64,000 nt of DNA, from NCBI GenBank assembly GCA_011319805.1, contig SJRY01000113.1, positions 1 through 64,000 of the forward strand. The letters are read 5' to 3'. Below the pieces are notes generated by a model. It saw nothing but the letters and a program-made list of their open reading frames with translations, ran no database searches and had not been told where the DNA came from. The stretch is from Macrocybe gigantea. Lineage: Eukaryota > Basidiomycota > Agaricomycetes > Agaricales > Callistosporiaceae. Positions within the stretch are counted from its first letter, which is position 1. Each line of letters begins with the position of its first letter. Positions 31,780 to 44,905 of this stretch are shown here, piece by piece. The position numbers and the translations under genes were made by a program.

Positions 31780-34072
31780 TTAGCGACGGTGGCGGACAGG
31801 AACATAGTCCTTCTTGATAAGATCTGCGGCCCTTTCGCCGAAGATATAGATGGGTCCTTGAGTGTGAGCGCTAGGCTCGTAAGGCTGCAAGGCAAAGCAG
31901 GATTGAGGACGGATGACTTTCACCACAACAAAACTCGTACCAGGACAGAACCATCGACAATCCTCAAGCCTTCAGTACCCTTTACTCTTAAATCGGCGTT
32001 GACAACACCCCAACCAGGTTCTTGGAGTCATAGCCGCAGTACCAATGGCGTGGAAGACGGTCGCAGCTGTGTTGCGGATGTATGTTTCAATTTCGGCGTC
32101 GGTGTTGGCGTTGGCCAAGTCTCCGAAGGGTCCGATAATGAAATCCTTCCAAGCATCTCCAGAAACGAACGCCTTTGCCGTCTTGACGCATCGATCAGAG
32201 TCTTGATATCAAAGTCGGTGGACAGCCAGTTGGGATTGATAATCGGTTTGGCAAACGGATCAGCGGACGGGATTCTGACTGAGCCACCTGGAATCCGACG
32301 TCAAATCAGCGCAGAACGCACTTGGATAAGAGTGGCTTACGGGACGTAGGCGAAACAAGAACGGTTGTGATACTCAGGAAGTTGCCTGTGGGAGGAGCAG
32401 GAACGCCAGGAACGACCCAGAGGTTCTTCGTACAGATGTTGTCAGCGAGGTTTTGAGATGACGAGAAGGACATCATACAGAAAAGATCATCTCGAAATGC
32501 GCAGAACGGGCCCAGCCGCAGGCTCCGGAATGCCAGCAAGTTGGGGTGCGTCGCTGGCGACACGGTACCAGCCAATTTGGTTACAAACGCCGCTAGCCAA
32601 AGGACCATTCTGACTCTGCTGCCATTGGGCCATGGCATCATTGAACGTGGACGGTGATCGGAATAGCGAATCGAACGTCTCATTGCTGTTGACGGAGAAG
32701 ACATTCGACACCATGGCGTGATCAGACATGTTATGCCCAACAGACGGGTTGTGAACGATAGTATTGATGCCAACGGCTTTGAGTTCATTCTTGTCACCAA
32801 TTCCAGATAGTTGAAGCAATGCAGTCGTTCCAATAGATCCGGCAGAAATGATGATCTCGTTCTTGGCAGTCAAAGTGCGAGGAGTCGCTATAAAAGAAAA
32901 GGGCTTAAATGATAAGGACAGTTTGTCATTGTGGATCACTCGCCTCCTCGTTTCTGCTGAATTACGACAGAATGGAAAGACGGAAGTCCACCGACAGTTC
33001 CGGTCTTGACGAGCTTTGTTGCCTGTGCATTAATGACAACGTCGAAATTGGGACGGCCTATGTTGGGCTGGATGTAGCCTGTAGCAGAGCTACTCCTAGC
33101 CCCGCCACCGATCGAGCTGAATGACCACCTAAATGTAAACTCAGTAAAATTATAAAGGCACAGAGGCGTAGCTATCATACCCGTTCCCAGGACATCGCCG
33201 CCAATGCCATCAGGGAGGAAAGGGAATTGGGTTGATTTCTCTTGAGTAGTACCGATCACACGAGAATCAAGGGCGTAGGGAACTCAGCCAGACTGAGCTG
33301 CAATGGTCCACTCGTCCCGTGCAGAGAAGGAATGAATTCACCAGTAGTATCATGTCCATCAGCAGGCGCAACGAGTTTCTCATTCTGGTAGAATGTCACG
33401 AACGAACGGTAAGAACAGCAGCAACATAAGGCATACCTTCTTCATGTATGGGAGCATATTGTTGTAGTTCCAGCCTTGGTCTCCCGCGATTGCAGCATAT
33501 CTGTTGTAATCCTCGACAGAGCCACGTTGGTAAACCAAATAGTCTACAGAAAGAGTGAATGTGTTATGTTTGATTTGGGACATGGAAAATACACCAACTG
33601 ATAGACGTCGAACCACCGAGCATCTTTCCTCTTGCATAGGGTAGCGTGCGACCATTCATACCAGGTTGGGCAGTTGTAGTGTAGTTCCAGTCGTAAATGG
33701 TATTCGGCGCCAAAGACGGGCCAAGAAGAGGCACAATCGCCCCAGTGACACCCTCATTACTAAAGGCGAATTATCAGCCAGGAATGGGCGTAAAAGACGG
33801 CAAACCAAGTACCTTATACCCGCCTCCACCAATAGAACTTTGATTCGCGGGTCTTCAGATAAACGAGCCGCGACAACACCACCAGAAGCACCAGCTACAG
33901 AATGGCTCAGGAGCAAGTTCAAAGCCATGATGAGCATTTTCAAGCATACCACCAATTACGATGTAGTCGTAGGTCGTCTTAGTTAGCTGGGTTGGACTGG
34001 TGTACAATTTTGCCAAGAAGGAGAAATTAGGGTAGCCGCGAGTACCCATCGGCAGAGGGTAGGGAAATGCAT
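31780..34072 (-). pseudogene. GMC oxidoreductase, aryl-alcohol-oxidase type, with multiple frame changes
   Basis: Minus strand. ATG 34072 starts a hydrophobic leader (MHFPTLCRWVLAATLI, secretion signal). The FAD dinucleotide fold follows (TYDYIVIGG, ASGGVVAARL, VLLVEAG), then GMC signatures: RGKMLGGSTS with NYLVYQRG, NEIIISAGSIGTTALLQLSGIG, and the C-terminal GTAAM and SAHTQGPIYIFGERAADLI holding the catalytic His. Secreted aryl-alcohol oxidases of white-rot fungi oxidise benzylic alcohols and give H2O2. Expected pieces change frame at about 34,020 (after the leader), 33,270 (TP/LDSRVIGTT), 32,500, 32,480, 32,190 (LIDA/VKTAKAF) and 32,020, each by what looks like a one-base loss. Splice sites are intact. 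Either a recently dead gene or an error-dense assembly. Confidence 0.7.
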
Positions 34073-35889
34073 GTCCGCGGCTGAAAAGGAGTAAAGTTGG
34101 GAAGAACGAACGTAGATGAGAGGGAGTAGACAGAGCGCACAGCTATTTAATACTGACGTCTAGCCGACAGGGTTGTCTTTCTTCCTCCACAAGGATAATC
34201 GCGATGAAATCCCACATCTGCCAAACATTGTTCCGATGTCTCTAAGGAAAGACCGGGCTTCTGTGCGTATGAAACCACATGATCGCACCTTCTCCATATA
34301 AAAGCTTCAGTCCACCATGAAGGGGGCCCGAAATCCGGTTTGACAGGTCAAGATCATCGACCTGGTTAAGCGTCAAAGGTACTGCATGACCAGGCTTTCT
34401 CCGGATGTTTGAAGCCAATGGCGCTCTGATAAGGCACAACTGTCTCGAGGACCTGAAAGATTGGTAAGGCGTTTAGATCCAGTTGTCATTATGTGATACT
34501 GAAGTGACGCCACCGTTGACACAACCATTCAGTAAAGATTCATTAGAGAAGCCATTACTTGTTCAATTGAAGGCAACATTTCCTTATGATATCGAGAAGC
34601 GGACGGGTTAATCGTTCGCCGAAAGTCGCGGGCGAGACAGAGCAAATCATGTCGACACAAGTCGCAGAACTTCGGACAGTCCGGTCGAGTGTCTGAAACT
34701 GTCAGTGTCTTCGCCCATCAATACGAACCGTCAACACTGTTTCCAGGGTAATCTCGGCTAAGTCGACCAGTCAATGACTCTCACGTGCCGCATAATCCAC
34801 ATTTAGCGCAATAGTCAGATAGCGGTTTGGAGCTGTGATATCCTTCTAGCTTATATGTCGATTTATCGATTTATCGAAAGAGTTTGTCCAAGAGGACGGA
34901 AGATGAAGGTCCAAAAGACGTTTCGTTGCTGGTAAAAAGAACTGGAAGATGAAAATTGTGAACCTCACTGACTCTGGGTCCCGGGTTGATGTCTGTGCCT
35001 ATCAGGTTGAACAACAGAAGGCGTTAAAAAATGTGGAACCGCCGCTTACCTCTAGGGACAATAGATGTCGGTGTTCACAAAGCAGTGGGCGAGCCCGGAC
35101 GATGACAGTGTTTCTGTGATCATCAGCCAAATTTGAGATCGGCGGTCTGCCACATGCTCTGTTGTGCACGCAGGCAAGGTCTGGTTCCAGCGACGAATGC
35201 GGCGCTTAGAACCTCGGCTTTGTGGAATAGTCGCCAACTGGATTGGCAGCAGGAATTCAATTCCCGCTGAAATTCATGCCGCAGCCGCCACAGGCCCCGA
35301 CTTCCAGCCGGACGCTGTGTTAACACCAGTCACTGGGTAACTGACGCTTATGCGCCATCAGCCAACGTACGCCCGATCAAAAGGTACAGAAACAAGCGCT
35401 CACCTGCAAGCCAGGTCTTATTCTAGACGCATTAGTTTCGTATGATGCGTGCATGATATGACCATAGGCGTTGATGAGTTCAGCGCAGTAAATCCCACCA
35501 CCAGCGTGTTTAAACTAGGAACGAGGCACGGTTTGCGCTCACTCAGCAGTAGTGTAGCACATCCTCGATTACCAGTTTTCGAATCGTAATTCCTCCATTC
35601 AGTTCTCGTGCAGGATCCTGTGATCCGGAGCACTGATACGGTGATATGAACAACTGGGTGAGTCTTCTTTACCCCGCTGGATGATGAAAAATTTTCCAGA
35701 CCGAAGCAATGACCATATGGTAGTGAGAAGACAGGAACTAAGTTGCCTTCAATTCAACGATCAGGCTGCTCATCATGATGTGGCTTCTAATCTGGGGAGT
35801 TTAAATAATCACATCTTATCTTATCAACCACCCACGTGGTCCAGGTTATTTGCGGGCACAGCGTTACTCCTTGCCCTCGACCTTACACT
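34073..35889. other. 1.8 kb gap; no gene recognised
   Basis: Only short open frames without protein-like features on either strand. Holds the promoters of the GMC gene (-) and TGS1 (+). No repeat, RNA gene or element end was seen. Confidence 0.4.
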
Positions 35890-37188
35890 ATGGGGAAACG
35901 AAAAGGAGGAATTATGGGCCTTGCCCGATTCGTTTCGGAAGCTTTCAAGAACCCGAACGACGCGTCATCAGAGGAAAATCGAACGGGTGAGGCCAGCGTA
36001 GACGCAGGTGTATCAGAAGATACACGACCTCGAGATTCTGCGAGAGTATCCAGTTCAGAGACGGAACTTCGCCCAGCAAAGAAACGCAGGGTGTCATCCG
36101 GAGCTGCTTTGGAGGATCAAAGGCGGGAAGCTGCAACAAAATACGATGCAACTGGAATTGTCCCTCACTACACAGATGTATCGCAGGTACCTGCACACCT
36201 GAAAAAATGTAGGTAGCACTACAACCCGATTCGTCTAGTTGTCTCTGAACAGCTATCGACCGTAGATTTCATGCAGAGGTTTCGACTGTTTTCTTTGTAT
36301 TCATCGCCACCTGGCTGTCTGCTCGACGAGGAAGGCTGGTATAGTGTCACCCCGGAACGTGTTGCAGACCAGATAGCCGAGCGATGTCGCTGCGATACCA
36401 TACTTGACGCATTTTGCGGCGTCGGAGGAAATGCAATTGCGTTTGCAAAGACATGTCAACGAGGTGAGCGGACGTCGTTTTTAGCGCAGTTTCACCTTCC
36501 ACTTACCTGTTTCATGCTGCCCCTTTTGTCCATTGATATGTCATGTAACCTATTCAATCACTTGACCTGGCCAAAAGTGATTGCACTTGACACATCACCC
36601 ACACGCTTGGCTCTCGCCCGCCATAACGCCCAAATATATGGTGTCGCTGACCGAATTGAGTTTATACTCGCCGACTATGTTTCATTCGTCAGGATGTACC
36701 TATCGCAACCCCGCAATGTCCAGGCCCATCCGGATCCTGCCACTCGCAAAATTGACGTTGTGTTTCTGAGCCCGCCGTGGGGCGGACCAACCTACCTTGA
36801 CGGGACAACGGATCCAAATGCAAGCCTTCTCAGCACGAACGAGAACAGTCAGGATCTTGAAGCAGACGGTGAATCGAACGGCGCACATCCTTCATACTCT
36901 CTTACTGCTATCCAACCTTTGCCTGGCCTCGAGCTGTTCCGACTTACAAGACGAATCACAAAAAATGTCGCGTTTTTTCTTCCTCGAAATACAAACTTGC
37001 AAGATATCAGCGAACTATTGACAAAGGAAAACGAAGCTGAAAACATAGCACCGGTTTCTGCAGGAGATGATGAAAGCAGCAATGAACAGGAGTGGGTAGA
37101 AGTCGAAGAAGAGTGGATGGGGAACAAGCTGAAAGCTCTCACGTGCTATTACGGAGGATTGGCGGACGGCCAAGGCGAGATGTTCTAG
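35890..37188 (+). CDS. TGS1: Trimethylguanosine synthase (RNA cap hypermethylase)
   Basis: ATG 35890 opens MGKRKGGIMGLARFV, a basic, low-complexity N-terminus with PAKKRRVSS (nuclear signal). Intron 1 (about 36,209-36,267) joins KK to YFMQRFRLFS. The methyltransferase domain follows: DEEGWYSVTPERVADQIA, DAFCGVGGNAIAFA (SAM-binding loop), intron 2 (about 36,462-36,577), VIALDTSPTRLALARHNA, DRIEFILADY, and the diagnostic VVFLSPPWGGPTY whose Trp stacks on the m7G cap. NVAFFLPRNTNL and a C-terminal KLKALTCYYG complete the fold; stop TAG 37186-37188. The enzyme converts m7G caps of snRNAs and snoRNAs to m2,2,7G in the nucleus/nucleolus. No frame defects seen. Confidence 0.92.
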
Positions 37189-38740
37189 AGCCAAGGAAAA
37201 GACAGTCCTTGTACGCGTGTCGGCTTTAATTCTGAGGACATGGGAACAGCTTGGTCTCAACAACCATCTTCGAGGTCGTCGACCAAATCCCCGAAGGTAC
37301 GGAAGCTTTCACTCTGTTCGTGGTTGCCAAGTCGGATCTATTCCAGACGAAGATTTGCGTAGCTAGGATCTCGCTACCAGACTCTTTCGTTCGCACGGGA
37401 AGTTTTAGCGGGATTTTAGCGGAATTCGTTTTCAATCCTATCAGGACAAGGCAGGACACGTTGTCATTGCTACTGCCCGTGAGAGGCCATATTATCCCAC
37501 CCCCCCGTGCCGCGAATGTTCTGAACTTCGTCAATGCATTCCATGACATTCGGGTAGAACGTTCTGTCTGTTGGACAGAGCTGAAGTCGGTTTGTATTGG
37601 ACGCGTTTGACATGGAAATCATGGGCAAGTGACAATGGAAGAACGAGGGACGCCTCGAAACACAATTCTTGGTCCCCAGTGGCTCTTTTTTTCTCTCGAA
37701 CTCCCGCATGCAGTGATGGCGGGTGATCATTTTGAGCTATTTTCGGGGCATGGGTGACAGCTCGGTGGCAACATGGGACGCAAATCTTTCCGCCCCACTA
37801 ATACAACTTCAATGCACAAGTGCTAGAAATCCCTTCTTCAGATGTAGATACCAAGAACGAGGTCCCACGTCAATGGAGGGCAGCACTATGAAAATGCTCC
37901 CAAAAAAGCATCTGGGATTGCTGACTGGACTTGGCAGGCCAGCTAAAGAAACCGGCCTCGTAATACCTTTAACGTCCCGGTTGCGATTTAGATGTTTAGG
38001 CGTGCAGGCGAATGAAGCTTAGCGAACACAACTGATGCCACTCGGCGAGACGCGGGTCCCAGATAGTCATGAGCATACGTAGCTGTGCATCGCGCATCTT
38101 GATGCTTGATGGAAGACGGCTAACAGCTTGGCGGGAAAAGATCAGCGCTGGCGCAATGGAGATGTGCAAGTGTGTGCTTTTGTGACCGAGCTTGGAGAAC
38201 CGGATATCGCGTGGCTCGGCGTCGCCACGTCACGCAATGGCATGTCAAATGGGCAGGCCTGTCAGATCTTGTTCTTCAAATAAGCGAAGGAGGGAAGAAA
38301 ATAGTATTGACAGCACGGGTAAAGTCAGTTTCAGCGCCGGTAGTGTGAATGGCTCATGGCTCTAGCTTTCATCAGTTCAAGGTTCTTGGGGAAAAAATAG
38401 CCAGTAGCGTCTGATGTCGTGAAACGATCATCGACAAACCTCATGTTGAACAGAATATAATTTCATGTCGCAATTGATGTCGTGCTTCCTAGCCACCACG
38501 TTCTGTCACCGACAGGAGTTGGAATTGGTGACGAGAGTCGAGGCCACATCAAATGCATGCATGTCTCGGTCCTCGTGGACGGTTGGGACACCGTAAAAGC
38601 TATCAGGGAATATCGCATGGAATTTCGTAGACTTACATTTGGGGTACGCTGACATGCAATTGAAATGGATCACATTGAAGTCAGCAACCAGGTCTTCCCA
38701 CGATCAATTTCCACCATCATATCACTTCGTAAAACACAAA
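37189..38740. other. 1.55 kb gap; one unassigned open frame
   Basis: Overlapping open frames on both strands at about 37,226-37,730 (119 codons plus, 107 codons minus) show no recognisable motif and I cannot tell which, if any, is coding. The remainder (37,740-38,740) shows nothing beyond the VPS28 upstream region. Confidence 0.35.
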
Positions 38741-39678
38741 ATGGCCTCATTTTCTTTCGACGAAGAAGTGCGATTGTATACGACTAATTCAGAGCGAGAA
38801 AAGTATTCCTCTCTTGCGACGCTTTATGGCATCGTTGTCGCTCTCGATTACCTGGAAAGAGCATACGTTCGGGATTCCATTACTGCGGCCGAGTGGGTCT
38901 CTCGTTTGGCCTCAAGGAGACCTCGCCTAAGCTCATTGATTTTGCGTTCGGTACAAAGAGATATTCGCCGGCATGCACGCGATTATTGTCTCAGTACAAG
39001 ACAATGCTGAAACTGGTCGGCGATAACGTTTCGTCAATTGAAGATTTTATGAAGAGATATCGCGTGAGTCCGTCTCGTATCGAGGCGTTCGACGTGCTGA
39101 TCAATTTTCCAGATGGACCTCCCAGCTGCACTTCATCGGCTCAAGGTGGGGGTGCCAGCTACTGTTGAACATTCGAGCGAGGCTGGGCCGGAGACAGCTA
39201 AATGGGTCGCGGAAACGACACAGGTGCGGCCGTTCTTGTTTTGATATTCCACATCTAGCTTATATATCCATTTTCTCTGCAGAGTTTCATAACGTTCATG
39301 GACGCTCTGAAGCTACGCATGCGCGCCAAAGATCAATTGCACCCGCTTTTGCAAGAGCTGGTTACTGGATATGCTCGCTTTAAGGGTAGTAAAGATTGGG
39401 AAGGTCGGAGTCGGATGGTTGGATGGTGGGCTTCATCCATATTTGTTGCGTTCGTTCTCCGGTAAACTGACCTATTATGGACCAAGGCTCATCACCCTCA
39501 ACGGCATGAAAGCGTCGGAAGAGATCACAGAGGAGCAGTCGCGGCAGGTATGGCTTTGGGAGACGATCATCTTCCCCTTCTTCTTCTGACGGCCGAGCGA
39601 CAGTTGCTATTCGACGTGGACCATGCGTATGCCGAATTTTTCCGGAGTCTGAGTGGCGACAAAGGAGATCATTCTTGA
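38741..39678 (+). CDS. VPS28: Vps28, ESCRT-I subunit
   Basis: ATG 38741 opens MASFSFDEEVRLYTTNSERE, matching the conserved N-terminus of Vps28. Exons then give YSPACTRLLSQYKTMLKLVG with FMKRYR; MDLPAALHRLKVGVPATVEH; SFITFMDALKLRMRAKDQLH with LLQELVTGYARF; LITLNGMKASEEITEEQSRQ; and LLFDVDHAYAEFFRSL, ending TGA at 39676-39678. All introns are GT-AG and in phase (one acceptor is the second AG in AAAGAG). The N-terminal core binds Vps23/Vps37 and the C-terminal four-helix domain contacts ESCRT-II and Vps20, sorting ubiquitinated cargo at endosomes. About 210-220 residues, the usual length. No defects. Confidence 0.9.
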
Positions 39679-41239
39679 CCTTTGACCCGCTTCAAATTGA
39701 TGCGGACCAGCAATGTGTATAGTACGTGACAGCTCGTCTCGTCGAATAAGCACACCGCTGATGGGCATATTGTAGGTAGAGATGTTTTTTTCACTGTATT
39801 GTAATAACGAGACATGCATTTCTCCGTGGAAACTGAGCAACCCGAGGTTCGTATGATTGCAAGAATTCCTATCTCGTACGGTCAAATCCGAATAACGTCC
39901 GCGGGACCGCATCAGAGTCCGTTTACGCGACAGAACACGTCGGATAGGATTCTTTCCTGCCCTGTACCTCCGTGTACCTGCACAGTCGTGCCTCGAGATT
40001 GAGATGCGAGGGTGAACCTCGTGCTTGATCTCTGGTAATGTTGAAAAAGGACCGCGCCAGACCGCAGGAATAACCAATGTTCCTCCTTGGCGCATAAAGT
40101 ACTATGATAGCGCTATGTATTCTGTGCCCAGTTCAGCCTTGCTCGGCTGCGGTGCTACTGAATCGAATAGATTAGATTTTGGATAACTGCCTGCAAGCCA
40201 AACGAATCTGAGTCGCAACACCGTGGGATGCATGGGGTGTGGAGCAAGCAAACTTGTGGTTCGTGACCTGACCACTTCAAAGCTTCTGTTGATATCTGAA
40301 GAGAATGCGCATTAGGTTTGAGCCCTTGAGGGGAGTTTATTACAAGACCATTCGTAGGAGCCTTAGATCGACCCGTCGTCGGAAGTTGCTTGTTCCCTCC
40401 TCGCCGTTCGCTACTTTTACAGATACAATCGGCCTAGCTGTTAAGCGTCTTATGAACGGAGAACGCGTCAGGTAGCCAAGGCAGTTGTCGCCTGCGTTTC
40501 ATTCTTTGCACGAACATGAGGTCAGCGGTCCTCCGTTCGCGCCTCCGCATACTTGTTTTTTTCCTTGCAACCAGTTTGAGGCGGTCATTGCGAAGGGATC
40601 CACACGAGACCCGTCGAGGCTGCGCGCCGTCTGCCAGAGTCTGACAAGCATACATTCACGACAGGTCCAGCCGCCGACGAATTCGCCAGGAACAGCGGCC
40701 TTGCGCAACTGTCAAACAATTATTGTGACACCGAGCACCTTCGTGCAGCCTGGGTGAGCAACCCTTGGTACCGATGAACACTACATCCACAGACGCTAGA
40801 ATGCGAGTTGGACATTTTATCTCGGAAGCGTGCCGTTACCCATCTGCTCCAAGCCAAGCCGTGGTCGTTGTGGAAGGTCCTATGGAGATTCCTTCTCTAT
40901 GCCTCCACGATTTCATCAGCTTGTTCCACTGGCAGTTTACTCGAAAGGCAGCGCAAGCGCTTGCCTCGTGCACTCGTGCTCATCGCTATGCTATGGCTTC
41001 AGATGGCCAGATGATTCACCCCATTCTTCTTCATGTGCTGAACGGCCATTAGAGTCCTGCCACACGCTGCGGAGAAATATCATCAGACCTATCCTGGCTA
41101 CCTGATATCCAACCAATGGACCCAAGGCTTCCAAAGACGTTCTAGGTGACATTCAGCAGCGCCTCGTCGCGGTTCCGGGGCCGCGGGAACCATTCGATCG
41201 GGCGTTTCTTGGCGACACAGTCGACCAAACCCGTTCGCA
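39679..41239. other. 1.5 kb gap; unassigned open frames
   Basis: Plus-strand frames at 40,485-40,757 and 40,765-41,052 have coding-like length (90-95 codons) but no recognised motifs and differ in phase; they may be remnants. The minus-strand 162-codon frame at 39,607-40,095 overlaps the last VPS28 exon and I do not accept it. Confidence 0.3.
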
Positions 41240-41760
41240 CGCATTGTCTGTGGCGAGAGCGAGCAATGGCGTATTCATGAGAGCGACACTCATATCGCTT
41301 TCCTCACCCCTTCCGGCAGTACGTCTAGTTTTACAGTTCTCGTTCCCCGTCATCATACTTCTTCCGATCTGTTCGCTCTTTCTTAAGAAGACTATGAAGC
41401 CCTGGTGAATGCTGCGTATAACGTTTCCGATATCATCGAACGCGCATTTGGCGTTACTGGGGTTGGCATATTCTTTGCAGGGTTTGAGATTGATTATGCG
41501 CACGCCAAACTCGTACCGGTCTATGAAAATGGTCCATTGCAAGCAGTCGTCCCTCCCGCAGAGTTTCATACGCGTTACCCTGGTTTAATTACGATGCAAC
41601 CCGGTCCCGGTCCAGGGGATAATGACACAACAGTTCTCGATGCGGTCGCCAATGGTGCTCGACAGTGGCTTGCATCGCAGGCCGCACCACGTACATGGGC
41701 TGGATCTCCAAGCCCCTGGCCTAGCAGGAGTGACTTGTATCGAGGAGTCTTGGCCATTCA
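41240..41760 (+). pseudogene. HIT-family protein fragment with in-frame stop
   Basis: Plus-strand frame reads QWRIHESDTHIAFLTP, then SFTVLVPRHHTSSDLFALS, a TAA at 41384-41386, and without a frame change EDYEALVNAAYNV, GVGIFFAGFEIDYAHAKLVPVY. The order (early beta strands, PRHH, then GF.iDyaHaKL.P) is that of histidine-triad hydrolases, which cleave nucleotide phosphoramidates or dinucleoside polyphosphates. The stop is one C-to-T change from Gln. No intron can remove it. The 5' start and the 3' limit are not clear; downstream frames at 41,868-42,200 are unassigned. Likely a decayed gene. Confidence 0.45.
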
Positions 41761-42498
41761 GGACGTCATTTTAAACGAGACGTGCACTACTTCAGTGGAG
41801 ACCTCAGCTCCTGCTGCCAGTCACAATAGGTGCCATATTATCCGTAGTAGCACTTGGCTCCGCCCCGATGCCTTTCGCTATCGATCTCTTCTGTGAAATA
41901 CCTATCTCGCGGTGTCTATGTAGCTCCATTAACAAGGTGTATATTATAGCACTCCATCTGTCCGCGGCGCATCCCAGGCAATTGCTTCGGTCAAATGTGA
42001 GCTTGTCGGGCATATATCCGGCCATTTCCGTTATGGAAGGCCACATCGTCACAGTAGTTCGCCGGTTTCTCATGACATGCAACCTGATTGCCGGATTGGC
42101 CGAGGGTAAAAAGCATCTGGAAGACGCTGCTAGTTTCTATGCATGCCACGGGTATGTATCACACTTCATGAGGCTCTTGCGTTCCCAAGAATACCTTTGA
42201 AGGTGGCTGGGAATACGTTATACAAGACGGGGCTTTGCCCGGACTTCGTTTGGCTTAAAAGGGCGAGCAGGCACTTATTTCTCATTCTCTGGTGCTGTCT
42301 TAATGACGCAAATTGATCGTATGAGTGTCCCATTCTACCAAAGAACAGGTGGTTTGTACAGGAATCAGATAACGATAAGCCAAAACCAAGAAATCCAGAT
42401 TACATTTCTTATTTCTTTGGAAATATATTTGAATAAACTTAACAAGAACACTGCGTCTTGCTGCCATGCCTGTCAACAGACCAAGTCGATCACATATT

Positions 42499-44825
42499 CT
42501 AATGATCTGAAGGGTCGAGGTTATCATAAATGGGACAGAGCTCGTCCCAGGTGGCTATGGTGGCTCCGTAAGGTCAGATTATTGGAAGTATATGGACAAG
42601 CACTCACAGGGATGAGTCGACTGAGCGACCGTATCTACATCCTCCGCGAAGGCGACTGCTAAACCGCTGAAGAAAATCGTTAGCGAGAATCGATGATATC
42701 TCACTACCAGGACCGTTTACATTTCGAGATGCCAATCAATGTGACTGATAGTGTGCGTAATCAAGGACTTTATTCAGAGTGCGAACGGCTATGCGTAAAG
42801 CACCGACGTACCAGTGAAGGATCCACGGCCCCGGATTATCAGTTTTGAAGCGGATAGTAACGTTGTCGTTTGCGAGACCGGCAGAAACAACATCTCTTTG
42901 AACCTAAGAAACGGACGGCTCGCAATTCGGTTCGGCCGATTCAAATTGGATAGCGAACTTACAGGATTATCATAGTTGTACGTGCTGCTTCCTGCGCTTC
43001 TCACAACGGAGAAGGTATGCTGTTCAATTCGAGTAAGCAAAGACGGCCGATAAAAAGCGGTTAACTTACCCCGTGGAGGTGAATAGGATGCTAGGTATCC
43101 GTTTTAGCAACGTGCAGAGGCATTTATGCATAACCACATTACTAACCGGGCTTCCGATAGAACCGCCGGGAATGCTGAGCTCAATAACTTTGTTCGGCGG
43201 TAAAGTGTATACACTGCCGGAAGGTAGGAGTTCCTGTGGCGTGCGGGCGCCGCTCAGGATCTGCAGGAGGACGGGGGCGGTGGGCGGGGCAAACGTCGCG
43301 CCGTTGACGGCAAATTTGAGGTTCGAAATGTCGAACGCGATGTCCAGGTTGATGTTGACATCAGCACCGCCAGGAGTGGGCGAGCCGGGCGCCGCAGAGT
43401 TTGCAAGCGGGTGAAGACTTGTTTCGACCAGGGGATTCGAATTGGGAATGCGCGACGTCGTCGGGTCCGCGATCTGAGCGCTGGCATAGCGCAATATGGC
43501 AGAGTTCACGCCACCATCGAAGCCTGTCGTTCCAATGTTCGGTTCTGCACGGATCCAATAATTGCCCACCGGTTGATTGGCATTCAGGACGAAGGAATAT
43601 CGTTGGCCGGCGAAGATTTGGATCGAGTCGACGGTGAGAGGTTGAACGTTCACACCCTCGACTTCAATGATGGTCTGTTTGAAAAATGTGAGCGACGAAC
43701 AGAGGTCAGAATGATTTAGATTACCATGTTGTGGCCATCAATCGAGAAGGTGTAATTTGGATCGCATGAAAGGGAAACCAGTCGGAATCGATAACGTTTT
43801 CCGGCGACTACATTAATGACAGACAAAGGTGCCGTTGGCCCTCCAGCGTACCGGCCGCGTCCGTTAATGAGGGTCGCGTCGGCAGTGGGGACAAGTCCCG
43901 CAGAAGGAGCGGGCGTATGATACCTTTGAATTTAGTCGCTCTTTTGAACAAATGATTGTCTGCAGACTGTTCACTCACCAGTCAGCCAGTGTAATGATAG
44001 TGTCATCTGCGAATACCGGCCATCAGTGTCGCGTACTTCAGGGCAGAAAATTTGCGACGTACCATTGTCAATATCGTATCTATGTTTTTTGGGTCAGCCA
44101 AGAACCATAACTTGTTGCTATTCAAGAAACTTACCTTGACCTGTGGGGGTCGTTAGAGTCATAAACGACGAGAGCACCTCTCAAGCCGTCACAGTACTGC
44201 GTAGCTATTGTAACAAAGGCCTGAGGCTTCGTGCATCGAGTAAACCAAAAATCGTACGTACAATAATGCGAATGATACCAGAAAGTGCCGGCTTGATCAG
44301 GGACGCTGAATGAATACACGAACGAGTGACCAGGGGCGATGGGACATTGGTTGACTCCAATCGGCCCATCGGCCCAACTTGTGCCATGCTGGAAAAGGCC
44401 ATGCCAATGCTACAGAGGCATGAGGTGATCGGACGACCCGAGACTGTACAGGACGGCGCCTCACAATGCTCGTGCTTTTCAACATAGAACCATCGGTCAG
44501 CGAATCAATAACGTTGAGGTTGAATTGATTTCCCTGAGCAAGGCTTGGATGAAGTTCTGCGCGAACGACGTTTTTTTTTACTGTACCTTGCGTCCGGTGA
44601 TGAGAGGCCCAGGGAAAGCGGCTCTTTGTTCAGTCGCACCGGCGAGCACAGCACTAAGTTACGACTGATTTCAATAAACGGACATGGATCAGGAAAGGAG
44701 ACGTACGATCTATTGAAGCCATCAGGTGCAATGACTTTATTGACGATGTGCAAGTCCGCATTGGGCCCAATGGCGCCATACACACGCGACAGAAGAGAAA
44801 GGCAAGTAAATGTTAAGAGCAACAT
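42499..44825 (-). CDS. Secreted laccase (multicopper oxidase) 1
   Basis: ATG 44825 opens a signal peptide ([17 protein letters not shown]) before [12 protein letters not shown]. Exons supply all four copper motifs: [14 protein letters not shown] (joined by an intron to [10 protein letters not shown]), HPIHLHG (about 43,087) and HCHIDWHLE (Cys formed across an intron at about 42,740). The middle domain includes [19 protein letters not shown] and VLLQILSGA; the last exon ends PSDH-stop at 42499. Introns are 45-75 nt, GT-AG. The product is about 500-520 residues, a normal extracellular laccase that oxidises phenols with reduction of O2 to water. I found no frame break, unlike laccase 2. The set of intron positions matches the other two laccases here, so they are tandemly derived paralogues. 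Confidence 0.9.
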
Positions 44826-44897
44826 GCGCCACTAACTTGTTGAGAACCCTCTCTTTTCGAGTGAGAAGGTATGGATTAACCAGTCATCCCAGCAGAG

Positions 44898-44905
44898 CTT
44901 TTATC
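44898..44905 (-). promoter_or_regulatory. TATA-like element of laccase 1
   Basis: GATAAAAG on the minus strand, about 73 bases upstream of the laccase 1 start codon; position and sequence suit a fungal TATA box. Confidence 0.35.

Noticed and set aside
39607..40095. 162-codon minus-strand frame
   Set aside because: Overlaps the last VPS28 exon and has no motif; likely chance.
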